A DNA stretch of 64,000 bases, taken from Nevskia sp. Its GTDB lineage: Bacteria > Pseudomonadota > Gammaproteobacteria > Nevskiales > Nevskiaceae. The stretch spans positions 124,001 to 188,000 of the forward strand of contig JALNYU010000006.1 in NCBI GenBank assembly GCA_023229645.1. The letters run 5' to 3'. The notes under the pieces were generated by a model, which worked only from the letters and a program-made list of their open reading frames with translations, made no database searches and was not told the DNA's origin. Each line of letters opens with the position of its first letter. The stretch's first letter is position 1. Position numbers and translations under genes: made by a program. Shown here in pieces: positions 33,687-42,559 of the stretch.

Positions 33687-34426
33687 ATCGCAAACAGCTC
33701 CTGGACCCAACGCGCGTTCTTTTCACGCAACAATACTTCGTTTTGCATCCTTCGCAACAAAGCAGCGCCAAAAAACAAATAAAACCCAGCGAGCGTGAGT
33801 AATAGCGGCCATAGCATGGGGCCAGAAATTTTCGGCTTCGCAATGCCATCAATACTAAGAATCGTTGAGCCCTGGTGCAGCGAATTCCACCATTGCACGG
33901 AATAGTGCACGATCGGCACATTAATAACGCCAACCAAAGCTAGCCAAGCACAGGCGCGTGCGGCAGTTCTGGCGTCGCTATAGGCTTGATTAAGGCCGAT
34001 GACGCCGAGGTAGAGGAACAACAGCACCAATTCGGACGTCAGCCGCGCATCCCAAACCCAATACGCACCCCAGGTCGGTTTACCCCAAAGCATGCCAGTA
34101 ATCAGTGCCAGTGCGGTAAAACTGGCGCCGATCGGGGCCGCTGTAACTACGGCAATTTCGGCTAATTTCATCCGCCAAATCAACGCAATACCGCCTGCTA
34201 CAGCCATCGTCATATAAATTGATAACGATAGCGCTGCGGCTGGCACATGGACGTAAATAATCCGGAATGCATCGCCCTGTTGATAATCAGCTGGCGCCAG
34301 GTACAGCCCGCCATAAACGCCAATGGCCAGAAGCGCCAAAGCCAGCGCGAGCAGCCACGGCGTTAAAAGATTCGCCAAGCGGTAGAACGTCGGCGGCGAA
34401 GCTAGTCGATGAAACCAAGTCCACAT
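33683..34426 (-). CDS. ccmC: Heme-handling membrane protein CcmC
   Basis: This 247-residue protein has six hydrophobic segments and the WWD-family motif in WGAYWVWDARLTSELVL, flanked by conserved His residues (IYVHVPAAALS, VPIVHYSVQWWNSLHQG). It presents heme to CcmE. In most genomes ccmC directly follows ccmB. Here 671 bases containing an opposite-strand gene separate the two, so ccmC-I needs its own promoter upstream of 34426. Confidence 0.95.
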   Translation of the reverse strand: MWTWFHRLASPPTFYRLANLLTPWLLALALALLAIGVYGGLYLAPADYQQGDAFRIIYVHVPAAALSLSIYMTMAVAGGIALIWRMKLAEIAVVTAAPIGASFTALALITGMLWGKPTWGAYWVWDARLTSELVLLFLYLGVIGLNQAYSDARTAARACAWLALVGVINVPIVHYSVQWWNSLHQGSTILSIDGIAKPKISGPMLWPLLLTLAGFYLFFGAALLRRMQNEVLLREKNARWVQELFAI

Positions 34427-34786
34427 ATCGGCAGTGTCGGTATCCTCGCGACGAGGACGTTGGGATTAAACGAAATGTTCAAATACAAACTTTAAGCGAG
34501 CGACCACATCATCCCAAACAGCCAATTTTCCGGGTGATCAATCTGCAAGCTCTAGCATGCATTATGCCTAAATTGGGCATTCCGTTCCCCAGTCCTGCGA
34601 CGTCCAAGAACATCTCTGCAGGGCTGCGCCGCTATCTTACGTCCTGACCGTGTCAGGCGCGTAACACCCAACCACCTTACGCAATATGGAAAGGCTATCA
34701 AGTCGAAAGGAAAATTTGTCTTTACCACCGCTCCCCTACAAACCAAACTGCGGCCATGGTTCACTCAACTGAGGGGATAAAATAAC
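34427..34786. promoter_or_regulatory. Divergent promoter region of ccmC and the lone LysR-domain gene
   Basis: This 360-bp stretch should contain the promoter for ccmCDEFGHI and that of the plus-strand gene at 34787. ATGCC and GGCAT form an inverted repeat at 34564-34580 with a 7-base spacer, of a size fitting a LysR-type operator. No other gene was recognised. Confidence 0.4.
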
Positions 34787-35077
34787 GTGAACTTCAGAAC
34801 ACTTGAATACGTTGTGGCTGTTGCTGATCTTGGTCATTTCGGCCGCGCTGCGGAGCGCTGCCAAGTTTCACAACCGACACTTAGCCTGCAGATCCGCAGT
34901 CTCGAATCTCAGCTAGGCGTCGAATTATTTGAACGCGCCGCACACCCGGTACAGCTGACGCCGGTCGGGCATCGCCTGATTGGGCTAATGCGCAATACAA
35001 CGACCGAAGTCAGGAAGATGAAGAGTTTGGCCAAGACGCTGCGTGCGCCTGACGAAACTTCATCGTCGTCAGTATGA
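34787..35077 (+). CDS. Stand-alone LysR-type DNA-binding domain protein
   Basis: This 96-residue protein consists almost only of a LysR-family winged helix-turn-helix (MNFRTLEYVVAVADLGHFGR, then AAERCQVSQPTLSLQIRSLE and LGVELFERAAHPVQLTPVG). It is closest in look to OxyR-type N-termini. The effector-binding domain of about 200 residues is absent. The stop codon lies 20 bases before the ccmB end on the other strand, so no remnant of the missing part can follow. The GTG start has an AGGGG site. It splits the ccm operon between ccmB and ccmC. It may be a real small regulator or a relic of a transferred lysR gene. Confidence 0.72.
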   Translation: MNFRTLEYVVAVADLGHFGRAAERCQVSQPTLSLQIRSLESQLGVELFERAAHPVQLTPVGHRLIGLMRNTTTEVRKMKSLAKTLRAPDETSSSSV

Positions 35078-35097
35078 AGATCGCAGCGCAGGTACTT

Positions 35098-35775
35098 TTA
35101 TTCCATCGCGTTGCGCAAAGCGCCGGAAGCCGCCAACGGCAATAAGGTGACTGAAAGCGCTAGCAGCGCGGCGAGAAAATAAAGCGGGGCATCGGGCGGC
35201 AATCCGGCCGATGCCGCCCTAACCGCTCCGCCGCCAAAAATCACCGCTGGCGTCATCATCGGCAAAACCAGAATTGGCAATAAGATGCCGGCGCGGGGTG
35301 CCCCCACCGTCAATGCAGCGGCAAAGCCGCCAGTGAAGATCAGCGTTGGGGTGCCGAGCAACAGACTTAGCGTGAGTACTTCGATCGGGCCGGCTGCCAA
35401 GCCAAGTCCATACCCCAAAACCGGGGCAATGACGATCAGCGGTGCCGCGGTAAGCAGCCAATGCGCTGCCAGCTTCGCGCCAACGAGCAAACCCAGTGGT
35501 GCATCAGCCAGGAGCAACTGCTCCAACGTACCGTCGTCCAGATCGCTCCGGAATAAGCGCTCGACACCGAGCAACGCCGATAGCAAAGCACCGACCCAGA
35601 TGATCGCCGGTGCAAAAATGACGAGTGCCGGATCGCCTGGCGCAACCCCAAGCGGGAACAACAGGGCAATCAGGCCGTAAAAGACCAGAGGCTGTAGCCA
35701 CTCGGCCGGCCGCCGCAGGGCCACCCGCAGTTCACGTCGAAACACTGCGGCGCCAGCGCCGAGAAAACCGCTCAT
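35098..35775 (-). CDS. ccmB: Heme exporter permease CcmB
   Basis: This 225-residue protein has six hydrophobic segments and family landmarks: FRRELRVALRRPAEWLQPL near the start, LSALLGVERLFRSDLDDGTLEQLL and LLGTPTLIFTGGFAAALTVG. CcmAB is the ABC unit that releases holo-CcmE. It overlaps ccmA by 4 bases. No ccm gene follows at once because of the opposite-strand LysR-domain gene. Confidence 0.95.
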   Translation of the reverse strand: MSGFLGAGAAVFRRELRVALRRPAEWLQPLVFYGLIALLFPLGVAPGDPALVIFAPAIIWVGALLSALLGVERLFRSDLDDGTLEQLLLADAPLGLLVGAKLAAHWLLTAAPLIVIAPVLGYGLGLAAGPIEVLTLSLLLGTPTLIFTGGFAAALTVGAPRAGILLPILVLPMMTPAVIFGGGAVRAASAGLPPDAPLYFLAALLALSVTLLPLAASGALRNAME

Positions 35776-36362
35776 CGTTCCAATCTCAAACTACGTAAGC
35801 CGGTGATATCACCCGGCAAGGGCTGATGGCTGGTCACAACTACCGCACCGCCGGCACTCACATGGGCGGTCAAAAGGCGGCCGAAAATGGCGAGGCCATC
35901 AACATCCAAACCTGAAAGTGGCTCATCGAGAAACCACCAAGGCCGCGGTGCGACCAGCAAGCGCGCCATCGCTGCGCGACGACGTTGCCCAGTTGATAGC
36001 GAGCCACAATTGCGCTGAACGCGCAGATTTAGGCCTACTTTATTAAGCGCTTCACCGAGGCCATGCGCTGGCAAGCCGTTTAAACCAGCCCAAAATTCAA
36101 GGTTTTCCATTGGCGTCAGCAGCGGGTTTAGGCCGTTCTTATGCCCAAGCCAATGCCGTTGGTCGGCCTCCGGTTGGCCCAGAATGCGGCCGGCTTCAGG
36201 TTGCCTTAACCCGCAGAGCACTTCGAGCAATGAGGTCTTGCCAGCGCCGTTGCGGCCCTGCAAATGCAAAACTTCCCCGGGTTCAACCGCGAAGCCCAAT
36301 CCGGAAATGATAGTGCGGTCTCCGCGCACAACCGCAAGATCTTGGACGCAGAGGCTGGCCAT
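35772..36362 (-). CDS. ccmA: Heme exporter ATPase CcmA
   Basis: This protein of about 196 residues is a small ABC ATPase with Walker A GRNGAGKTSLLEV, a signature in LSTGQRRRAAMARLL and Walker B in RPWWFLDEPLSGLD. I start at the ATG at 36362 (MASLCVQDLAVVRG) because it fits CcmA proteins. The longer frame to 36545 runs into the folD promoter and gene start and has no homologous look. ATP hydrolysis here frees heme-loaded CcmE. It is divergent from folD. Confidence 0.93.
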   Translation of the reverse strand: MASLCVQDLAVVRGDRTIISGLGFAVEPGEVLHLQGRNGAGKTSLLEVLCGLRQPEAGRILGQPEADQRHWLGHKNGLNPLLTPMENLEFWAGLNGLPAHGLGEALNKVGLNLRVQRNCGSLSTGQRRRAAMARLLVAPRPWWFLDEPLSGLDVDGLAIFGRLLTAHVSAGGAVVVTSHQPLPGDITGLRSLRLER

Positions 36363-36482
36363 GGGACGTAAAAGCACAAGGAATTGCGAAATCTTACAGG
36401 ATTGGCGGTTAAAAAATGAGGATCTGCGTGCAACGTGCGAAAATAGGAATCCCATCAACCCACTGAATCGGATCTCCTTCGC

Positions 36483-37406
36483 GTGGCAGCCCAGATCATC
36501 GATGGCAGAGCGGTATCGGCCCATGTTCACGCTAGCGTCCGGCAAGCGGTTACCGCACGCCGCGCCGCCGGTCAGCGCGCACCGGCGCTGGCAACGGTTT
36601 TGGTCGGCGCCGATCCAGCGTCGGAAATTTATGTCCGAAATAAGCGCCTCGCTTGCGCTGACGTCGGTATTGAATCGATTCCGCTACACCTGCCGGCCGA
36701 TGTCAGCCAAGCGCAACTTTTGCAGGAAATCGACCGTTTAAACGATGACAACGGGATCGATGGCATCCTTGTGCAATTTCCGCTACCACGGCATTTGGAC
36801 ACGACGTTAGTCATCGAGCGTATTCGCCCCGACAAAGACGTTGACGGCTTTCACCCTTACAACTTAGGCCGGTTGGCGCAGCGCCTACCGGCGTTGCGGC
36901 CGTGCACGCCCTATGGCGTCATCGAATTGCTGAAATCGGTCGGCGAAACTTTTTACGGCCGGCAAGCAGTCGTCGTCGGCGCCAGCAATCACGTCGGCAG
37001 GCCGATGATGCTAGAACTGCTGCTCGCTGGCGCAACGACAACAATTACGCACCGTTTTACCCGCGATCTCGCAGCTGAAGTTGCCCGTGCCGAAATCCTG
37101 GTTGTTGGCGTCGGCCGCCCTGCGCTGATCAAAGGCGCTTGGATCCGCGAAGGCGCAACGATCATCGACATCGGCATCAATCGCCTCGTCGACGGCCGTC
37201 TGTGTGGCGATGTTGAATTTGAAGCCGCTCGTGAGCGCGCCGCCTGGATCACGCCTGTTCCGGGTGGCGTTGGGCCAATGACGGTTGCCATGTTGATGCG
37301 CAACACACTGCACGCTGCAGCGCTACGCGCGACTACGGACCCGATGACGACTGAGCACGCTACAACACCACCGCAACCGGAAGCGAGCACCGCTGGCGGC
37401 CAGTAG
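36483..37406 (+). CDS. folD: Bifunctional methylene-THF dehydrogenase/cyclohydrolase
   Basis: This 307-residue cytoplasmic enzyme interconverts methylene-, methenyl- and formyl-tetrahydrofolate. The catalytic Lys lies in YVRNKRLAC, and the substrate loop PLPRHLDTTLVIERIRPDKD and the C-terminal TPVPGGVGPMTVAMLM are conserved. The usual VVGRSNIVGKP loop reads VVGASNHVGRP here. A Thr/Pro-rich tail of about 25 residues is extra. The start is GTG at 36483. It links one-carbon flow to the formate dehydrogenase operon next door. Confidence 0.94.
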   Translation: MAAQIIDGRAVSAHVHASVRQAVTARRAAGQRAPALATVLVGADPASEIYVRNKRLACADVGIESIPLHLPADVSQAQLLQEIDRLNDDNGIDGILVQFPLPRHLDTTLVIERIRPDKDVDGFHPYNLGRLAQRLPALRPCTPYGVIELLKSVGETFYGRQAVVVGASNHVGRPMMLELLLAGATTTITHRFTRDLAAEVARAEILVVGVGRPALIKGAWIREGATIIDIGINRLVDGRLCGDVEFEAARERAAWITPVPGGVGPMTVAMLMRNTLHAAALRATTDPMTTEHATTPPQPEASTAGGQ

Positions 37407-37471
37407 GCCAGGGTAATCCGGTTCACGGCGAAGCCCAATCGCTGCCTCGCGCGGACTTCCGATAACACTCT

Positions 37472-38593
37472 TTATTTTTTTAAGCGCTCACCGCGCAGCG
37501 CTTTTGTGCGGCTCAGCGCTTTGAACTCCGGGAAGGCGTCGTCGACGGTCAAAACGCTGCCACAGTCGGTTGCGTCGTAGCCTGGGAGCGCATTCACCAG
37601 ATTCCGAAAATCCGGGTTGTTTAAGGTTTCGATCACGCGCTTTAGCGCTGGTGTCTTCAGCTTATCCCGGCTGCAGAGGAAAAAATAACGCTCGTTGACC
37701 AGCGGGATGAAGCCGAGGTCAAAACGCTTTGCTGCAGCTTCAACACCGACACCGGCATCCGCCATCCCGCTGGCAACATAGGCTGCCACCGCCGCATGGG
37801 TGAATTCGCTGCTGTCGAACCCGCTGATGTCAGGGCCGTTGACCCCCTGCTTTTTCAGCAACAAATCCAATAGCAGACGCGTGCCAGAACCGGCTTGGCG
37901 ATTCACAAAGCGCACGCCTTCGTGAGTGAGATCGGACAACGACGACAAATTCTTTGGATTGCCCGGCGCCACCATCAAGCCCTGCCGCCGTGTCGCGAGC
38001 ACGATCAGTCTTTGCTGCGCCGTCGGCAACAGCCAGCGCGCATACTGCTGCAGTGCGTCAGCCTGAAATTCGCCGAGCGGCACGTGGAACCCGGCGAGAT
38101 CGCAGCCGCCAACACGTAGCGTCGTCAGCGCTTCAAAACTACTGCGGTATTTCAGATCAATCGGTACTAGGCTGCGGGTAAACCAATCACGCAGGGTTTC
38201 GACCGCGAAGCCGTGGCTGGCCTGCACGCGCAAGATGGCGCCGGAGTCGCATAGGGCGCGCTCAAGCTCAACCTCCAACTCCGAAGCCAAGCTGTCCAAC
38301 ATCGGTGCCAAGCGAGCAGTAATACGCTTATCGGCCCAGACCAGCTTTTCCGCCAGCGGCGTCAGGACCGCGCCACGGCCCCGCGACATTTTGACCAGCG
38401 GCGCGCCGAAAGTCGTGGCGCCTTCCTGCAACAAGCCCCAAGCGTAGCGATACGACAAACCGGCCTGCACACACGCCTCGGCCAAGGTTCCGGCATCGCG
38501 CACGCGCGCCAAAAGCTCCACGAGACGGGGTAAAGACTGCCGACCGTCGGCTTGCTCAAGGTGCCATTGCGGTTGAATTGATACTTTGTACAT
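37472..38593 (-). CDS. fdsR: ModE/LysR-like regulator of formate dehydrogenase (FdsR type)
   Basis: This 373-residue protein has an N-terminal ModE-type winged helix (LVELLARVRDAGTLAEACV, LSYRYAWGLLQEGATTFG) and a C-terminal periplasmic-binding-protein-like domain (about 140-350, with FVNRQAGSGTRLLLDLLL). FdsR of Cupriavidus has this build and is encoded next to fdsGBACD. It is divergent from the transporter-fds operon and should control it, with formate or an oxyanion as possible ligand. The symbol rests on architecture and position. Confidence 0.8.
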   Translation of the reverse strand: MYKVSIQPQWHLEQADGRQSLPRLVELLARVRDAGTLAEACVQAGLSYRYAWGLLQEGATTFGAPLVKMSRGRGAVLTPLAEKLVWADKRITARLAPMLDSLASELEVELERALCDSGAILRVQASHGFAVETLRDWFTRSLVPIDLKYRSSFEALTTLRVGGCDLAGFHVPLGEFQADALQQYARWLLPTAQQRLIVLATRRQGLMVAPGNPKNLSSLSDLTHEGVRFVNRQAGSGTRLLLDLLLKKQGVNGPDISGFDSSEFTHAAVAAYVASGMADAGVGVEAAAKRFDLGFIPLVNERYFFLCSRDKLKTPALKRVIETLNNPDFRNLVNALPGYDATDCGSVLTVDDAFPEFKALSRTKALRGERLKK

Positions 38594-38635
38594 CGTGTTT
38601 AGCCTTCGCTAGAAAATTAGAGAACATCCGGCTTT

Positions 38636-38654
38636 CGAATACATATTTTATTCG
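38636..38654. promoter_or_regulatory. Inverted repeat in fdsR-fds divergent promoter
   Basis: CGAATA and TATTCG are perfect 6-bp arms around a 7-base AT-rich spacer, 43 bases upstream of the fdsR start. It is a candidate binding site for FdsR; no other evidence is available. Confidence 0.35.
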
Positions 38655-38761
38655 CCGCGATATGGGACTAACGTAACGCAGTGGCGACGTATGTAGAAGG
38701 GTAAACATGCACGGCAGAGCATAAATAACTAACCCAAAGATACTCGCAGAGAGGAGAAACC

Positions 38762-40417
38762 ATGACGAGCATCACCGGATCAGGACTCAATGGCGGCACA
38801 TTCGATTTTCTATCAAAGGAGCGAACCATTGCGGGTGCCAACTTTAACCGTTGGCTGGTGCCGCCGGCCGCATTGGCGATTCATCTCTGCATTGGCATGG
38901 CATATGGTTTTAGCGTCTTCTGGCTACCATTGTCGAAATCGATCGGTATCGACAAAAGTGTTACCTGCGCAGCCGATTCCAGCTTTTTCAGCGAAATATT
39001 CACGACCAGCTGTGATTGGAAAATCTCCACTCTCGGTTGGATGTACACCCTCTTCTTCGTTTTTCTCGGTTTATCGGCAGCAATTTGGGGCGGTTGGCTC
39101 GAACGCGCAGGGCCGCGTAAAGCCGGCGTTGTGGCGGCGTTTTGCTGGTGCGGCGGCATGTTGCTGTCAGCGCTGGGCATCTATCTACACCAGTTCTGGA
39201 TCATGTTGATCGGCTCAGGGGTCATCGGCGGCATCGGTCTTGGCCTTGGCTATATCTCGCCGGTTTCAACGCTGATCAAATGGTTTCCAGACCGCCGCGG
39301 CATGGCCACTGGCATGGCGATCATGGGCTTCGGGGGCGGTGCAATGATCGGCTCGCCTTTGGCGCAAAAGCTGATGGTTTACTACGCGACCCCGACATCG
39401 GTCGGCGTTTGGCAAGCCTTCGCAACGCTCGCGGTGATTTATTTCGTCTTCATGATGGCAGGCGCGCTGGGTTATCGCGTACCCGCCAGCGGCTGGTCGC
39501 CCGCCGGCTGGACGCCGCCAGCGACTGGCAGCGGCAAGGCGATGATCAGCAGCAATCAAGTGCATCTAAAAAATGCCCATAAAACACCGCAATTCTGGCT
39601 GATTTGGGGCGTGTTATGCCTTAACGTTACAGCTGGAATCGGCGTTCTCGGCATGGCCTCACCAATGCTGCAAGAGGTCTTCGGCGGCAAGTTGCTCGGC
39701 CTCGACCTCAGCTTTAACGATCTTAGCGGTGACCAGAAAAAAGCAATTGCGGCGACAGCCGCTGGCTTCATTGGCTTGCTCAGCCTCTTCAATATCGCAG
39801 GCCGTTTTTTCTGGGCTTCGGTATCAGACAAATTGGGTCGTAAAGTCACCTACGCGATTTTCTTTTTGCTCGGTATCGCGCTCTACGCCTCGGCACCGAC
39901 CGCTGGCCATAGCGGCAGCATCGCGCTGTTTGCTGGCGCGTTTTGCATCATCGTGTCGATGTACGGCGGCGGTTTCGCAACCGTGCCCGCCTACCTTGCT
40001 GACATGTTTGGGACGCAGTTCGTCGGCGCGATTCACGGCCGTCTGCTAACGGCGTGGTCGGCGGCCGGCATTTTTGGCCCAGTCATCGTTAATTACATTC
40101 GCGAATATCAAATTGCTCAGGGCATTCCAAAAGCGCAAGTTTACGACACGACCATGCTCGTGCTCGCGGGTCTGCTAATCGCTGGGTTCGTCTGCAATTT
40201 GCTAATCCGACCCGTTGACGCCAAGTACCACATGAGCGAGGCCGATGTTGTTGCAACGCGCAAGTTAGCCCACGAGTCCGAAGCAGCACCAATGACAGCC
40301 GGCAGCGCGGCGGCGAGCAGCGGCCCGACGGTTGTCATTGCCTGGCTATTGGTGGGTCTGCCACTTGCCTGGGGCATCTGGCAGACGGTGCAAAAAGCCG
40401 TTGTGTTGTTCAAATAA
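38762..40417 (+). CDS. OFA-family MFS transporter (oxalate/formate type)
   Basis: This 551-residue inner-membrane protein has twelve predicted helices and OFA-family landmarks: FNRWLVPPAALAIHLCIGMA at the start, GGWLERAGPRKAG, IKWFPDRRGMATGMAIMGFGG and LIWGVLCLNVTAGIGVLGMA. OFA proteins exchange oxalate and formate or move related monocarboxylates. It stands first in the fds operon, 27 bases before fdsG, so it most likely imports or exchanges formate for the dehydrogenase. A longer central loop than OxlT is present. A good GAGAGGAG ribosome site precedes the ATG. Confidence 0.86.
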   Translation: MTSITGSGLNGGTFDFLSKERTIAGANFNRWLVPPAALAIHLCIGMAYGFSVFWLPLSKSIGIDKSVTCAADSSFFSEIFTTSCDWKISTLGWMYTLFFVFLGLSAAIWGGWLERAGPRKAGVVAAFCWCGGMLLSALGIYLHQFWIMLIGSGVIGGIGLGLGYISPVSTLIKWFPDRRGMATGMAIMGFGGGAMIGSPLAQKLMVYYATPTSVGVWQAFATLAVIYFVFMMAGALGYRVPASGWSPAGWTPPATGSGKAMISSNQVHLKNAHKTPQFWLIWGVLCLNVTAGIGVLGMASPMLQEVFGGKLLGLDLSFNDLSGDQKKAIAATAAGFIGLLSLFNIAGRFFWASVSDKLGRKVTYAIFFLLGIALYASAPTAGHSGSIALFAGAFCIIVSMYGGGFATVPAYLADMFGTQFVGAIHGRLLTAWSAAGIFGPVIVNYIREYQIAQGIPKAQVYDTTMLVLAGLLIAGFVCNLLIRPVDAKYHMSEADVVATRKLAHESEAAPMTAGSAAASSGPTVVIAWLLVGLPLAWGIWQTVQKAVVLFK

Positions 40418-40444
40418 AACTATTGATCTGGAGAGTCCTTCGCC

Positions 40445-40972
40445 ATGAAGACAGAGCGCCGCGTCATTCCTATTAAAGTCGAAGCGCGATCGACATTGAC
40501 GCCGCAAGATGACGCCGCAGTCCGCACCGTCATCAACAAAATGCAGGACATGCCCGGCGCTCTGCTGCCGATTCTTCATGGCGTTCAGGACGCACTCGGC
40601 TATGTACCAAAGGATGCCATTCCGGTCATCGCGCAAGCACTGAATTTGTCCCGCGCCGAAGTCCACGGCGTGGTCAGCTTCTATCACTGGTATCGGCAAG
40701 AAAAACCCGGCGAGCACGTCATTCACCTGTGCCGCGCCGAGGCCTGCCAGTCGCGCGGTGCGGTAGCGCTGGAAGCACATGCCAAAGCGAAACTCGGCGT
40801 CGATTTTCACGGTACCAGCAGTGATGGCCGCTATACGCTGGAGCCAGCGTACTGCCTCGGCAATTGCGCGCTAAGCCCCGCTGTAATGATCGACGGCGAA
40901 CTCTACGGCCGGGTCTCGCCGCAACGTTTTGACACGCTGCTTGAAAAGACCGCTGAGGAGGCGGCCTCATGA
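40445..40972 (+). CDS. fdsG: Formate dehydrogenase gamma subunit (NuoE-like)
   Basis: This 175-residue subunit carries a [2Fe-2S] cluster. The four Cys lie in HLCRAEACQSRG and AYCLGNCALSPA, as in NuoE. The N-terminal helical part (MQDMPGALLPILHGVQDALG) is family typical. It forms the diaphorase part of soluble NAD-dependent formate dehydrogenase together with FdsB. It overlaps fdsB by 4 bases. Confidence 0.94.
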   Translation: MKTERRVIPIKVEARSTLTPQDDAAVRTVINKMQDMPGALLPILHGVQDALGYVPKDAIPVIAQALNLSRAEVHGVVSFYHWYRQEKPGEHVIHLCRAEACQSRGAVALEAHAKAKLGVDFHGTSSDGRYTLEPAYCLGNCALSPAVMIDGELYGRVSPQRFDTLLEKTAEEAAS

Positions 40973-42537
40973 CAACAACAATTTACATCCCGCGCGATGC
41001 CGCGGCACTTTCAGTCGGCGCCGACGACACCGCCAAAGCGCTCGCTGCCGAAGCGCAGCGTCTCGGTGTTGCCGCGCGCATCGTCCGCAACAGTTCGCGC
41101 GGCATGCTGTGGTTAGAACCGGTGGTTGAAGTTGAGGTCAACGGCAAACGCCATGCTTACGGCCCGGTGCAGGCTGAAGACGTCGCCAGCCTGTTCGCGG
41201 CTGACTTCGTCAACGGCGGCGCGCACCCGCTGGCGCTCGGACCAACGGACGACATCCCGTACCTGAAAAATCAGGAACGCTTGACGTTCGCCCGCGCCGG
41301 ACTGACGGACCCCGTCAGCATCGATGACTACATCGCCCACGACGGCTACAAAGGCCTGACCAACGCACTGGCGATGGCGCCGGCCGCAATTGTTGAAGCC
41401 GTACTCGACTCCGGCCTGCGCGGCCGCGGCGGTGCTGCATTCCCAGCCGGCATCAAATGGAAAACGGTGCTAAATGCGCCGGTGGAAGGCGACGGCCAAA
41501 AATACGTGGTTTGCAACGCCGACGAAGGCGACTCCGGCACGTTCGCCGACCGCATGATCATGGAAGGAGATCCGTTCGTCCTGATCGAAGGCATGACGAT
41601 TGCCGGTATTGCGGGTGGCGCGACGCGCGGTTACATCTACCTGCGTTGTGAATATCCGCACGCGCAGCGTGCACTGAACGAAGCAATCGCCAACGCTTAC
41701 GCGCGTAATTATCTCGGCGCGAACATTCTGGGCAGCGGCAAGCACTTCGACCTCGAAGTTCGTATGGGCGCTGGCGCCTACATCTGCGGCGAAGAAACCT
41801 CGCTGCTGGAATCACTGGAAGGCAAGCGCGGCCAAGTTCGCTTCAAGCCGCCGGTCCCGGCGTTGAAAGGCTTATTTGGCTGCCCGACGATCATTAACAA
41901 CGTCGTCACGCTGGCGTCGGTGCCGGTGATTCTCGATAAAGGCGCCGAGCACTACAAGAATTTCGGCGTTGGTCGCTCACGTGGCACGTTGCCGATCCAA
42001 CTTGCCGGCAACATCAAACACGGTGGTCTGGTCGAAAAAGCCTTTGGCGTCACGCTGCGCGAACTGCTGTACGACTTCGGCGGCGGCTCGGCCAGCGGCC
42101 GGCCGATTCGCACGGTGCAAGTCGGCGGGCCGCTCGGCGCCTACATCCCGGAATCGCAATTCGATTTGCCGTTGGATTACGAGGCTTACGCCAAGAGCGG
42201 CAACATGGTCGGCCACGGCGGCATCGTCGTGTTTGACGATACCGTCGATATGGCGGCAATGGCGCGCTACGCGATGGAGTTCTGCGCCATCGAATCCTGC
42301 GGCAAATGCACACCGTGCCGTATCGGTTCCACACGCGGCGTCGAGGTCATTGACCGTATGTTGGCCGGCGACCTGCCGGTCAAGCAGGAAGCGCTATTGC
42401 GCGACCTCTGCGAAACCATGTTGGCCGGCTCGCTCTGCGCGCTCGGCGGCATGGTGCCGTATCCGGTCCTGAGTGCGTTGAACCATTTCCCCGAAGATTT
42501 CCAGAGCCAACCGCAGCGCGCACGCGCCGCCAGCTAA
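40969..42537 (+). CDS. fdsB: Formate dehydrogenase beta subunit (NuoF-like diaphorase)
   Basis: This 522-residue subunit binds FMN, NAD and a [4Fe-4S] cluster. An N-terminal thioredoxin-like region is followed by GLRGRGGAAFPAGIKWK (NAD/FMN loop), GDEGDSGTFADR-type residues, GAYICGEETSLLESLEGKRG and the cluster Cys in CGKCTPCRIGSTRG. It passes electrons from the Mo subunit to NAD. Length is in line with FdsB. fdsA follows after 22 bases with its own AGAGAGG site. Confidence 0.95.
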   Translation: MTTTIYIPRDAAALSVGADDTAKALAAEAQRLGVAARIVRNSSRGMLWLEPVVEVEVNGKRHAYGPVQAEDVASLFAADFVNGGAHPLALGPTDDIPYLKNQERLTFARAGLTDPVSIDDYIAHDGYKGLTNALAMAPAAIVEAVLDSGLRGRGGAAFPAGIKWKTVLNAPVEGDGQKYVVCNADEGDSGTFADRMIMEGDPFVLIEGMTIAGIAGGATRGYIYLRCEYPHAQRALNEAIANAYARNYLGANILGSGKHFDLEVRMGAGAYICGEETSLLESLEGKRGQVRFKPPVPALKGLFGCPTIINNVVTLASVPVILDKGAEHYKNFGVGRSRGTLPIQLAGNIKHGGLVEKAFGVTLRELLYDFGGGSASGRPIRTVQVGGPLGAYIPESQFDLPLDYEAYAKSGNMVGHGGIVVFDDTVDMAAMARYAMEFCAIESCGKCTPCRIGSTRGVEVIDRMLAGDLPVKQEALLRDLCETMLAGSLCALGGMVPYPVLSALNHFPEDFQSQPQRARAAS

Positions 42538-42559
42538 ACGTATAGAGAGGTAGCACGCC

